From Desulfosarcina alkanivorans (GTDB lineage: Bacteria > Desulfobacterota > Desulfobacteria > Desulfobacterales > Desulfosarcinaceae): a DNA stretch of 64,000 nt. The notes below the pieces were generated by a model that saw only the letters and a program-made list of their open reading frames with translations, did not search any database and was not told the origin of the DNA. Of this stretch, positions 44,096-53,400 are shown one piece after another. The stretch's first letter is position 1. The number at the start of each line of letters is the position of its first letter. The position numbers and the translations under genes were made by a program. Location: the NCBI RefSeq assembly GCF_009688945.1, contig NZ_AP021874.1:5208001-5272000 (forward strand), given 5' to 3'.

Positions 44096-44881
44096 ATGAC
44101 GGTCGGCACCATTTTTAAAATCAAACGCTACGCCCTGCACGACGGGCCCGGTATCCGCACGACGGTTTTTTTCAAGGGCTGCCCGTTGTCATGCCGGTGG
44201 TGCCATAATCCCGAGGGGATCGATCCACAGGCCCAGACGATGTCGCGCCGCACAGCGTCCGGTGACATCGATGAAACCGTGGGAACCGTCATCGGCGTGG
44301 AGGCTCTCGTCAACGTGATCGAAAAGGATGTGCTCTTTTACGACGAATCCCGAGGCGGGGTCACCTTTTCCGGCGGAGAGCCGCTCGGCCAGCCCGCCTT
44401 TCTGGATGCGCTGCTGGCGGCCTGCAACCACCGGGACATCCATGCCGCGCTGGATACCAGCGGTTTCGCTCCGGCCGCCGTGGTGGACCGGGTCCTTCCC
44501 CGGCTCCAGCTGGTGCTTTTCGATCTCAAGATCATGGATCCGGACCGACACCGGCGCTACACCGGCGTATCCAATCGCATCATTCTCGAGAACCTGACGC
44601 GCATCGCCGGCAGCGGGACGCCGGTGAGAATCCGGATCCCCGTGATTCCCGGCATGACCGACGGAGACGGTAACCTGACGGCCATCGTGCGATTTGCAAG
44701 CACGCTGAAGGCCCTCGACGGCATCGATCTGCTTCCCTTTCATCGGATCGGTGAGGGTAAATACCGGCGCCTGGGGCTGGTGGACCCCATGGCCGGGGCG
44801 GCGCCCCCGTCACCGGCCCGGATGGCGGAAATCAAAGATTTTTTTGACCGTGCAGGTGTGGCGGCAACCATCGGAGGATGA
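44096..44881 (+). CDS. Glycyl-radical enzyme activating protein (radical SAM)
   Basis: The 261-residue product has the radical-SAM cluster CxxxCxxC in FFKGCPLSCRWCHNPE (Cys29, 33, 36), preceded by LHDGPGIRTTVF, the glycyl-radical activase signature, and followed by VTFSGGEPL. It generates the glycyl radical on the neighbouring dehydratase, using SAM and an external electron donor. It is shorter than most non-PFL activases: the Cys-rich insert that binds two extra 4Fe-4S clusters after the CxxxCxxC is replaced by a Cys-free segment of about 55 residues. Its stop overlaps the hypD start (ATGA), so the pair is coupled. Confidence 0.88.
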   Translation: MTVGTIFKIKRYALHDGPGIRTTVFFKGCPLSCRWCHNPEGIDPQAQTMSRRTASGDIDETVGTVIGVEALVNVIEKDVLFYDESRGGVTFSGGEPLGQPAFLDALLAACNHRDIHAALDTSGFAPAAVVDRVLPRLQLVLFDLKIMDPDRHRRYTGVSNRIILENLTRIAGSGTPVRIRIPVIPGMTDGDGNLTAIVRFASTLKALDGIDLLPFHRIGEGKYRRLGLVDPMAGAAPPSPARMAEIKDFFDRAGVAATIGG

Positions 44882-47247
44882 CCATGAACGAGCGAATCAA
44901 CCGCCTGAGAACCCGGAGCATCGAGGCCCGACCCAGCCTGTCGGCCGAGCGGGCCCGGCTGCTGACCCGTTTTTACAAAAGCGGCGTTGCCCGGACCGCA
45001 CCCGTTGCCGTGCAGCGGGCCATGGCCTTTGCCGCGATCATGGACAGCAAGCGGATCTATATCGGACCCGACGAACTGATCGTGGGAGAACGCGGACCGG
45101 TGCCCAAGGCCACGCCCACCTATCCGGAGGTGTGCATTCACAGCCAGCAGGATCTGGATATCATCGACGGGCGCCGGAAGGTGGCCTTCGCGGTTGACGA
45201 TTCCGTTCGCCAAAGCTACCGCGAGGAGATCATCCCCTTCTGGAAGGGCCACTCCATCCGGGAGACGCTTTTCACCCACCTGCCGGAGGACTGGCAGTCC
45301 GCCTATGCCGCCGGCATTTTTACCGAGTTCCAGGAACAGCGCTCCCCGGGGCACACGGCCTGCGGGAACAAGATCTACCACAAAGGGATGCTGGACTTGA
45401 AGGCCGAGATTCGCGAATCGCTGGGCCGGCTTGATTTTTTCAACGACCCTGACGCGATGGACCGCAAAAACCAGCTGACGGCCATGGCCATGGCCGCCGA
45501 CGGGCTGATCGGCTTTGCCCGCCGCCATGCCGAAACGCTCGATCAGATGGCCGATTCGGAACCGGACCCGGCGCGTAAAACCGAACTGATGCAGATGGCC
45601 GCCATTTGCCGCCGGGTGCCGGCCCATGCCCCGCAGACGTTCTGGGAAGCGCTCCAGGCGTACTGGTTCGTCCATGTGGGGGTCATTACCGAACTCAACC
45701 CCTGGGATGCCTTCAACCCCGGACGGCTGGACCAGCATCTCTTTCCGTTTTACGAGAAGGATCTCGCAGAGGGACGGTTGACCCGTGAGCAGGCCAAGGA
45801 GCTGCTGTGCGCCTTCTGGATCAAGTTCAACAACCATCCGGCCCCCCCCAAGACCGGTGTCACCGCCAAGGAGAGCAATACCTATGTGGATTTTGCCCTG
45901 ATCAACATCGGCGGGGTGACGGCCGGCGGCCGTGACGCCGTGAACGAGCTGAGCTACCTGATCCTGGACGTGATCGAGGAAATGCGTCTGCTGCAGCCCT
46001 CGTCCATGGTGCAGCTCAGCAAGAAAAACCCGGACCGGTTCATCAAGCGTGCGCTCAGAATTGTGAGAACCGGGTTCGGGCAGCCCTCGATTTTCAACAC
46101 CGATGCCATTGTCCAGGAACTGGTACGCCAGGGCAAAACCGTGGAGGACGCCAGGGAGGGCGGTGCCAGCGGCTGTGTCGAGGCCGGCGCCTTCGGCCGC
46201 GAGGCGTATTTTCTCACCGGTTACTTCAACCTGCCCAAGGTGCTGGAGATTACCCTGAACAACGGGACCGACCCGCGAACCGGCAACCGGATCGGTCCGC
46301 TTACCGGGGACCCGCGTGAATTTGAGACTTTCGAGGCGCTGTTCGACGCCTGGACCCGTCAGCTCCGGTATTTCATCGACATCAAGATCCGCGGCAACAA
46401 CATCATCGAGCAGATCAACGCCCGCCAGATGCCGGTGCCGTTTCTCTCCCTGGCCATCGATGACTGCATCGCGACGGGGCGGGACTACAACGCCGGCGGT
46501 GCCCGCTACAACACGTCCTACATTCAGGGGGTCGGCCTGGGATCCGTGACCGATGCCCTCACGGCCCTCAAGGTGCACGTGTTCGACCGGCAGACCATCG
46601 GCATGGGTGAATTCCTCAAGATACTCGACGAGAATTTCGACGGCCATGACGATTTCCGTCGTCGGCTGCTTGACGAGACACCCCGTTACGGCAACGATGA
46701 CGACAGGGCCGACGGCATCATGCAGATGGTCTTCGAGGCCTACTACACGGCGGTCAACGGCCGGCCCAATACCCGGGGCGGGGTGCACCGGGTCAATCTG
46801 CTGCCCACCACCTGCCACGTCTATTTCGGCAGCGTCATCGGTGCCCTGCCCGACGGCCGCAAAGCCGGGGCGGCCCTGTCCGAGGGCATATCGCCGGTGC
46901 AGGGGGCGGACCGCAACGGTCCCACGGCCGTGACCCGTTCGGCCGCCAAGATAGATCACATCCGCACCGGCGGCACCCTGCTCAACCAGAAGTTTCTGCC
47001 CCAGGTGCTGGCCGGCGACACCGGCATCACCAAGCTGGCCCACCTGGTGCGCACCTATTTTCGAATGGACGGCCACCACATCCAGTTCAACGTGGTGGAC
47101 GGCGAGACCCTCAATCAAGCCAAATTGCATCCGGATGACTACCGGGACCTGATCGTCCGGGTGGCCGGGTACAGCGACTACTTCGTGGATTTGACAGAAG
47201 ACCTCCAGGATGAGATTATCCGGCGCACCGGACATGAGGTGTTCTGA
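44878..47247 (+). CDS. hypD: Trans-4-hydroxy-L-proline dehydratase (glycyl radical enzyme)
   Basis: The 789-residue product is a glycyl-radical enzyme with the thiyl Cys433 and Glu435 in GGASGCVEAGAFG, Asp277 in ITELNPWDAFNPGRLDQ and the radical Gly764 in VRVAGYSDYF. These lie one position before the residues I recall for Clostridioides difficile HypD (Cys434, Glu436, Asp278, Gly765). SGCVE differs from the GCVEP of choline lyase. HypD removes water from trans-4-hydroxy-L-proline to give 1-pyrroline-5-carboxylate, which can be reduced to proline. It must be activated by the preceding gene and is oxygen-sensitive. The downstream genes also concern hydroxylated amino acids, which supports the call. 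Confidence 0.87.
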   Translation: MTMNERINRLRTRSIEARPSLSAERARLLTRFYKSGVARTAPVAVQRAMAFAAIMDSKRIYIGPDELIVGERGPVPKATPTYPEVCIHSQQDLDIIDGRRKVAFAVDDSVRQSYREEIIPFWKGHSIRETLFTHLPEDWQSAYAAGIFTEFQEQRSPGHTACGNKIYHKGMLDLKAEIRESLGRLDFFNDPDAMDRKNQLTAMAMAADGLIGFARRHAETLDQMADSEPDPARKTELMQMAAICRRVPAHAPQTFWEALQAYWFVHVGVITELNPWDAFNPGRLDQHLFPFYEKDLAEGRLTREQAKELLCAFWIKFNNHPAPPKTGVTAKESNTYVDFALINIGGVTAGGRDAVNELSYLILDVIEEMRLLQPSSMVQLSKKNPDRFIKRALRIVRTGFGQPSIFNTDAIVQELVRQGKTVEDAREGGASGCVEAGAFGREAYFLTGYFNLPKVLEITLNNGTDPRTGNRIGPLTGDPREFETFEALFDAWTRQLRYFIDIKIRGNNIIEQINARQMPVPFLSLAIDDCIATGRDYNAGGARYNTSYIQGVGLGSVTDALTALKVHVFDRQTIGMGEFLKILDENFDGHDDFRRRLLDETPRYGNDDDRADGIMQMVFEAYYTAVNGRPNTRGGVHRVNLLPTTCHVYFGSVIGALPDGRKAGAALSEGISPVQGADRNGPTAVTRSAAKIDHIRTGGTLLNQKFLPQVLAGDTGITKLAHLVRTYFRMDGHHIQFNVVDGETLNQAKLHPDDYRDLIVRVAGYSDYFVDLTEDLQDEIIRRTGHEVF

Positions 47248-47313
47248 GAACATTTTTTGTTTGGTTATTGTTTTCTTCCATAAAAACAAACAGTTCAGAG
47301 ATGAGAAAATAAA

Positions 47314-48018
47314 TTGGCGTTCGAGACTATTCGCAAAAGCAGTGCACCGGAAATGGTGGCCGAACAGATTATCGAAAAAATTACCGCCGGAGAACTGGCG
47401 CCCAGCACCCAGCTTCCCTCCCAGCGGGACCTGGCCCGGATGCTGGGGGTGGGTCGGTCGTCGGTTCGCGAGGCCATCAACGCCCTGGTGGTGATGGGGT
47501 ACCTGGAACCGCTGCAGGGCAAGGGGACCTTCATCAAAAAGGTGCTGCCCGACCATGACCCGGGTATCGAAAAACTCAAGTCCGCTTTTTCCGCCGGTTC
47601 CATTTTCGATCTGATGGAGGCGCGTGAACTGCTCGAGTGCCGTTCTGCCGCCCTGGCGGCAGAACGGGCCGATGCCGCCCAGATCCGGAAATTGAAAAAG
47701 GCCATGAGACAGGTGGCGGGGACGGAAAAGGATTACGCCATCTTTCTGGATGCGGACATCCGCTTTCACCAGGCCGTGGCCGAGGCGGCCAACAATGTGG
47801 TGCTGTGCGAACTGACCAAAGTGGTGCTCGAAAAAGTGGTTGCCCATCACCATCGCTTGAAAACGGCCCTGCTGCCGCCGGCCTACCGAGAGGTTTCCAT
47901 CCGCACGGCTGCCCGCGTGGTGGACGCCGTGGACGTCGGCGATGCCAGGGGGGCCAGCCGCTGGATGGCCCGGCACCTGGATGCCATCCGGGATGAACTG
48001 AAAAACATTATTTCCTGA
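47314..48018 (+). CDS. GntR/FadR family transcriptional regulator
   Basis: The 234-residue product has an N-terminal winged helix (VAEQIIEKITAGELAPSTQL, LPSQRDLARMLGVGRSSVRE, GKGTFIKKVL) and an all-helical FCD ligand domain (DLMEARELLECRSAALAAER, DADIRFHQAVAEAANN), with the Asp and His that usually bind metal. A TTG at 47314 is the best start; the next ATG would cut the first helix. FCD regulators respond to carboxylic or amino acids, so it probably controls this cluster in response to a pathway intermediate. An AT-rich gap with TGTTTG/CAAACA arms precedes it, and a terminator follows. Confidence 0.88.
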   Translation: MAFETIRKSSAPEMVAEQIIEKITAGELAPSTQLPSQRDLARMLGVGRSSVREAINALVVMGYLEPLQGKGTFIKKVLPDHDPGIEKLKSAFSAGSIFDLMEARELLECRSAALAAERADAAQIRKLKKAMRQVAGTEKDYAIFLDADIRFHQAVAEAANNVVLCELTKVVLEKVVAHHHRLKTALLPPAYREVSIRTAARVVDAVDVGDARGASRWMARHLDAIRDELKNIIS

Positions 48019-48104
48019 CGGCAGACGGATGCCAGATGACCGATGACGGAAGTCGGAAGACGTCATTTTTAAAGGGGGCATTCAGGAATTGAGGAGTTGT
48101 CGGA

Positions 48105-48129
48105 GCGGCTACCAGCCGCCTTTGTTTTT
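48105..48129 (+). terminator. Intrinsic terminator after the GntR regulator gene
   Basis: GCGGCT-ACC-AGCCGC followed by CTTTGTTTTT: a 6-bp GC stem with a three-base loop and a T-rich tail. It would separate the hypD-regulator transcript from the downstream reductase gene, which has its own ribosome-binding site AAAAGGAG. Confidence 0.6.
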
Positions 48130-48215
48130 CCGACATCAGGCATCCGTTTTCTGGCCTGCGACCCAAAAGAACCCGACGAACTTGGTAGTCTCACAAAAAA
48201 GGAGAAATTTTTCTC

Positions 48216-49178
48216 ATGAAAATTCGTGTTCTCACGGCCGCGGACGTCCGCGCGGCCCTTCCCATGGAGGCAGCGATCGACGCCGTGGCCTTGGCATACG
48301 GACAGCTTTCCGCCGGCAAGGCGACCATGCCCCTGCGGTCCCGGTTTCACACCCAAAAAGGGGTGACGCTGCTCATGCCGGCCCATCTCCACGAGAGCGG
48401 CGACTTCGCGGTCAAGATCGTCTCCGTGTACGGGGACAACCCCAGGCTGGGGCTGCCTACGGTGGCGGCGACGGTGCTGGCCCTGGATCCGGAGACCGGC
48501 CTGCCCCTGGCCCTGATGGAAGGGGACAGCCTCACCGCCCTTCGCACCGGGGCGGCCGGCGGCGTGGCGGCGCGCTATCTTGCCCGGGCGGATGCCGCGA
48601 CCGTGGCCCTGTTCGGCGCTGGCGTCCAGGCCCGCGCCCAACTAAAGGCGGCCATGGCCGTGCGTAGCATTGAGCGGGTATTGATTGTCGATCCCTTCGA
48701 AACCGCCGCCCGGCGACTGGCCGACGACATCTCCGGATGGACCGATGCACCCGAAGTCATCCTGGCGGAATCTCCCCAGGCGGCCGTGACCCGGGCCGAT
48801 ATGGTGCTGGCCGCCACCACGGCCACCACGCCGCTTTTCGACGGCAATGACCTGAGACCGGGCACCCACGTGACCGGTGTCGGCTCGTTCACCCCCCAGA
48901 TGCAGGAGATCGACGCGGCCACCATTGGCCGGGCGCGGGTGGTCGTGGACCAGCGGGATGCGGCCATGGCCGAGGCCGGGGACATCATTATCGGCAAGGC
49001 GACCATCGATGCGGAGATCGGTGAGATCATCAATGGCGACCGGCCCGGCCGGCAGGACGACCGGGAAATCACCTTCTTCAAGTCCGTGGGACTGGCCGTG
49101 CAGGATGCGGTGACCGCTGCCGCGGTGCTGAAGGCGGCGGAGGAGAAGGGGCTGGGGACGGTGATCCAGATGTCGTAA
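48216..49178 (+). CDS. Ornithine cyclodeaminase/mu-crystallin family reductase, probable 1-pyrroline-2-carboxylate reductase
   Basis: The 320-residue product shows the family Rossmann core ATVALFGAGVQARAQLKAAM and the substrate-side segments KATMPLRSRF, GDFAVKIVSVYGDN and LMEGDSLTALRTGAAGGVAA. True ornithine cyclodeaminases, mu-crystallin and Pyr2C reductases share this fold. Because the next gene is a trans-3-hydroxyproline dehydratase, whose product is 1-pyrroline-2-carboxylate, reduction of that imine to L-proline with NAD(P)H is the best reading. The ATG follows AAAAAAGGAG. The specific substrate is inferred from context. Confidence 0.8.
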   Translation: MKIRVLTAADVRAALPMEAAIDAVALAYGQLSAGKATMPLRSRFHTQKGVTLLMPAHLHESGDFAVKIVSVYGDNPRLGLPTVAATVLALDPETGLPLALMEGDSLTALRTGAAGGVAARYLARADAATVALFGAGVQARAQLKAAMAVRSIERVLIVDPFETAARRLADDISGWTDAPEVILAESPQAAVTRADMVLAATTATTPLFDGNDLRPGTHVTGVGSFTPQMQEIDAATIGRARVVVDQRDAAMAEAGDIIIGKATIDAEIGEIINGDRPGRQDDREITFFKSVGLAVQDAVTAAAVLKAAEEKGLGTVIQMS

Positions 49179-49344
49179 GAACAGAAAGTCGGAAGACAGA
49201 AGTCCGTATCCGGAAGAAGATGATGTCGCTGCGCTTATCCTGTTTCAGACCACGGATTGTGCCAAAGGCGAAATCTTCCTTCTGAATTCTGGCTTCTCCC
49301 TTTTTCCCTGGGATGAACCCGGAACCCAAAAATGGAAGCAGAAC

Positions 49345-50382
49345 ATGCTAGAGAAAATGCAACAATGGAGAGCCCCCGACGACTGGCAGCGGATCACCAC
49401 CATCGATGCCCACACCGGCGGTGAGCCCTTTCGCATCATCACCGGCGGCCTGCCGGCGCTGGAGGGCGACACCATCCTGCAGCGCCGGCGGTTCATGACC
49501 GAGCACCTGGACCACCTGCGAACGGCGCTGATGTGGGAACCTCGGGGCCACGCCGACATGTACGGCTGCATCATCACCCCGCCGGTGTCGCCCGAGGCGG
49601 ACATCGGCGTGCTGTTCCTGCACAACGAAGGCTACAGCTCCATGTGCGGCCACGGCATCATCGGCGTGGCCACCGTGGCCATCGAGACCGGCATGATCGC
49701 TGCGGTCGAACCGGTCACCACCATGCGCATCGACGCCCCGGCCGGCCTGGTGACCGCCCATGCGCGGGTGGAAAAGGGGCGGGTTAAAAGCGTATACTTC
49801 CATAACGTACCCGCTTTTGTTATCACCACGGACCGGACCGTGGATGTTCCCGGCCTGGGCCCCGTAAGCTACGATATCGCCTACGGCGGCGCATTCTATG
49901 CCTTCGTGAAAGCGGATGACCTGAAGGTCACCACCACACCGAAGGACTTCAATGCCCTCATCGACAGGGGCATGGCGGTCAAGCGGGCCGTCATGGCCGC
50001 CGGTCCCATCCGGCATCCTTTCGAGGCCGACCTGAGTTTTCTCTACGGCACCATTGTCATCGGGCCGCCCCACAGCCACGGAGCCCACTCCAGCAACGTG
50101 TGCATCTTTGCCGAGGGCGAGGTGGACCGCTGCCCCACCGGTACGGGCGTCAGCGCCCGCCTGGCACTCCACCATGCGCGCGGGGAAATCGGCATCGACG
50201 ACCCCATCGTCATCGAAAGCATCCTGGGCACCCGGTTTGCCGGACGGGTAGTATCGACGACCACCTTCGGACCCCACGAAGCCGTCATCCCCGAGGTCGA
50301 AGGCAGCGCCTGGATCGTGGGACGCAGTGAATTTCTCATGGACCCGGCGGATCCGTTGAAAGATGGTTTTATTTTTCGTTGA
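49345..50382 (+). CDS. Proline racemase family protein, probable trans-3-hydroxy-L-proline dehydratase
   Basis: The 345-residue product has the first catalytic motif SSMCGHG (Cys101), but in the second motif, DRCPTGTG, a Thr (265) replaces the second catalytic Cys of proline racemase and hydroxyproline 2-epimerase. The Cys/Thr pair is the hallmark of trans-3-hydroxy-L-proline dehydratases, including the human L3HYPDH type, which form 1-pyrroline-2-carboxylate. DAHTGGEPFRI and RGHADMYG also match. GGAAG precedes the ATG. The adjacent reductase would convert the product to L-proline. Confidence 0.85.
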   Translation: MLEKMQQWRAPDDWQRITTIDAHTGGEPFRIITGGLPALEGDTILQRRRFMTEHLDHLRTALMWEPRGHADMYGCIITPPVSPEADIGVLFLHNEGYSSMCGHGIIGVATVAIETGMIAAVEPVTTMRIDAPAGLVTAHARVEKGRVKSVYFHNVPAFVITTDRTVDVPGLGPVSYDIAYGGAFYAFVKADDLKVTTTPKDFNALIDRGMAVKRAVMAAGPIRHPFEADLSFLYGTIVIGPPHSHGAHSSNVCIFAEGEVDRCPTGTGVSARLALHHARGEIGIDDPIVIESILGTRFAGRVVSTTTFGPHEAVIPEVEGSAWIVGRSEFLMDPADPLKDGFIFR

Positions 50383-50439
50383 CATGCAGGCCGTGATCCT
50401 AATGGATCACCGTGAACCCCCAAACCAGGAGTCCGTTAT

Positions 50440-53400
50440 ATGTCCGATCTGATGGCCCACGCCCCCCGGGTCAGTGAATCAGACGCCGTTGACCTGACCC
50501 GGCGGCTGTTCGACGTAAACACGCAGGCGACGGCGCTGCCCAGCGAAAGGGACCAGAACTTCCGGCTGCAGGATGAGAAGGGAGACCGGTTCGTCCTCAA
50601 AATTGCCAATGCCACGGAATCCCGTGAGGTGCTGGAACTGCAGAATCTGACCATGGCCCATCTGATCGAAGCCGGCAGCGGCCTGTTCGACGGATTCGAT
50701 CCCTGTCCGCGGGTCTGCCATGCCCCGGGAGGAGAAGACATTCTCACCATCGACGGGCGCGGCGGGGCCAGCCATTTCGTGAGATTGCTCAGCTACCTGC
50801 CGGGCCGACCCTTTGCCGAGGTCAACCCCCACGACGGCGACCTGATGTTCAGCCTCGGTTCCTTCATGGGCCGTATCGACCGGGCCCTCGAGGATTTCGA
50901 TCACCCGGCCGCCCGGCGGGCGTTTCACTGGGACCTGGCCTGCTGCGGTCGAGTGGTGGCTTCCCGAATGGACGCATTGGAACCCGGGTCGCGGCGGGAA
51001 CGGGTTCAGGCCCTGCTGGACCGCTACCGGAAGGATACGCAGCCCAGACTGGCCGACCTGCGTACCAGTGTGATCCACAGCGACGGCAACGACCACAACG
51101 TGCTGGTGTCGCCCTGGGGCCGCTGGCACAACCGGGTCAGCGGGCTCATCGATTTCGGGGATATGGTCCACTCCCACACGGTCAATGAACTGGCCATCGC
51201 CTGCGCCTACGCCCTCATGGGCAAGACGGATCCCCTGGCGGCCGCCGTCCGGGTGATTGCCGGGTACCATAGTGCCCTGGCACTGGAGGAGGCGGAACTG
51301 GCGTTACTCTTCGACCTGATCTGCATGCGCCTGTGCACCAGCGTCTGCCACAGTGCGCACCAGATCCGGCTGGCGCCCCGGAACGACTACCTGCTGATTT
51401 CCCAGCAGCCGGCATGGGCTCTTCTCGACCGGTTGTCCGGCATCAGCCCCGAGTTTGCCGGAGCCCTGTTCAGGGATGCCTGCGGATTCGACCCGGTGCC
51501 CCGGCGGCACACCGTCGTCTCCTGGCTGAATGACCACCGGGACGCGTTCGCCCCGGTGGTGGACCCGTCGCTTTGGGCCGGCGACCCCGTCGTCCTCGAC
51601 CTGAGTGCGAGTACCCCGCTGCTGGGTGCCGGACCGGAGAAGGACGATGCGGACGCCATGACGACCGTCATCTTCCGGGAGATGGAAGATGCCGGCAGTG
51701 CCCTGGGCATCGGCCGCTACGATGAAGCCCGGCTGATCTATACCTCCGAGGCCTTCAGGGTGGAGACGGATACCGCCCCCGAATACCGCACCGTTCACCT
51801 GGGCGTGGACCTGTTCGCCCGGCCGGGTGAACCGGTTCATGCCTTCCTGGACGGCCGGGTCCACAGCTTTCAGAACAACAGCGCCCGCCAGGATTACGGC
51901 CCCACCATCATCCTGGCCCACCAGACGGATGGCGGGGTTCCTTTTTTTTCCTTATACGGGCACCTGGCGGCCTCGTCGCTGGACTCGCTGGAACCGGGCA
52001 TGACCATCCGCGCCGGCCAGGCGATCGGCACCGTCGGCGCCCGGGCGGAAAATGGCGGCTGGCCGCCCCACCTGCATTTTCAGCTGACGGTCGACCTGCT
52101 GGGACTGGCGGGAAACTTTCCCGGCGTGGCCCGGCCCAGCCAGCGGCGGGTGTGGACCGCCCTGTGCCCGGACCCGGCCGTGGTTCTGGGATTGGCAGCC
52201 GCGCCGGCGGCGGCCAACGTCCGCCCGGCCGATGAGATCATGGCCATCCGTCAGCGGCACCTGGGAAAAAACCTCAGTGTGGCCTACGACTCACCGCTCA
52301 AGATCGTGCGGGGCATGGGCGGATTTCTCTACACCGAAACAGGGCAGCCCTTCATGGACGGGGTCAACAACGTCTGCCACGTGGGCCACTGCCATCCCCG
52401 GGTGGTGGCGGCCGGCCAGCGGCAGATGGCGGTACTCAACACCAACACGCGCTACCTCCATGACCATATCGTGGAGTACGCCCGGCGGCTGCTGGACACC
52501 TTTCCCGATCCGCTGAGCGTCTGCTTTTTCGTGTGCAGCGGCAGCGAGGCCAACGAACTGGCCCTGCGCCTGGCGCGAACCTTTACGGGGCAGCGGGATA
52601 TCATCACCGTGGACGGGGCCTACCACGGCAACACCCAGGGGCTGGTGGACATCAGCCCTTACAAGCACGACGGTCCCGGCGGACGGGGCGCGCCGGACTG
52701 GGTGCAGACGGTCGTCATGCCCTGCGGCTACCGGGGGCCCCACAAGGGCACCGGGAGGAAGACCGGCGCTGCCTATGCCCGCTATGTCAAAACGGCCGTC
52801 GACTGTATCGAAGCCGGCGGGCGCAGGCCGGCGGCCTTTATCTGCGAGAGCATGCTGGGGTGCGGCGGACAGGTGCTGCTGCCCGACGGCTACCTGTGGG
52901 CCGCCTTCGAGCACGTTCGGGCCGCCGGCGGGGTGTGCATCGCCGACGAGGTCCAGGTGGGTTTCGGCCGGGCCGGCACCCATTTCTGGGCCTTCGAGAC
53001 CCAGGGGGTGGTGCCGGACATCGTCACCCTGGGCAAGCCCATGGGCAACGGCCACCCCCTGGCCGCGGTGGTGACCACGCCCGAGATTGCCGGGGCGTTT
53101 CACAACGGCATGGAGTACTTCAACACATACGGGGGCAACCCCGTTTCCTGTGCGGTGGGCATGGCCGTGCTGGATGTGATCCAGAGCGAAGGCCTGCAGG
53201 AAAATGCACGAACCGTCGGCGCCTACCTGCTGCAACGGTTGTCGGCCCTGAAGGAAACGTCACCGCTTGTCGGTGATGTGCGCGGGCTCGGGCTTTACCT
53301 GGGGGTGGAACTGGTGACCGACCACGAGACCCTGGCGCCGGCCACGGATCATGCCGCCTACATCTGCAACCGCATGAAGGACTACGGATTTCTCATCAGC

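Noticed and set aside
48049..49204. Repeated AAGTCGGAAGAC-like strings at about 48049 and 49185 between the hydroxyproline genes
   Set aside because: Too short and low in complexity to support a repeat family from this window alone.
49345..50382. Annotation as proline racemase or 4-hydroxyproline 2-epimerase
   Set aside because: The second catalytic Cys is Thr265, which is incompatible with the two-Cys racemase and epimerase mechanism and typical of trans-3-hydroxyproline dehydratase.
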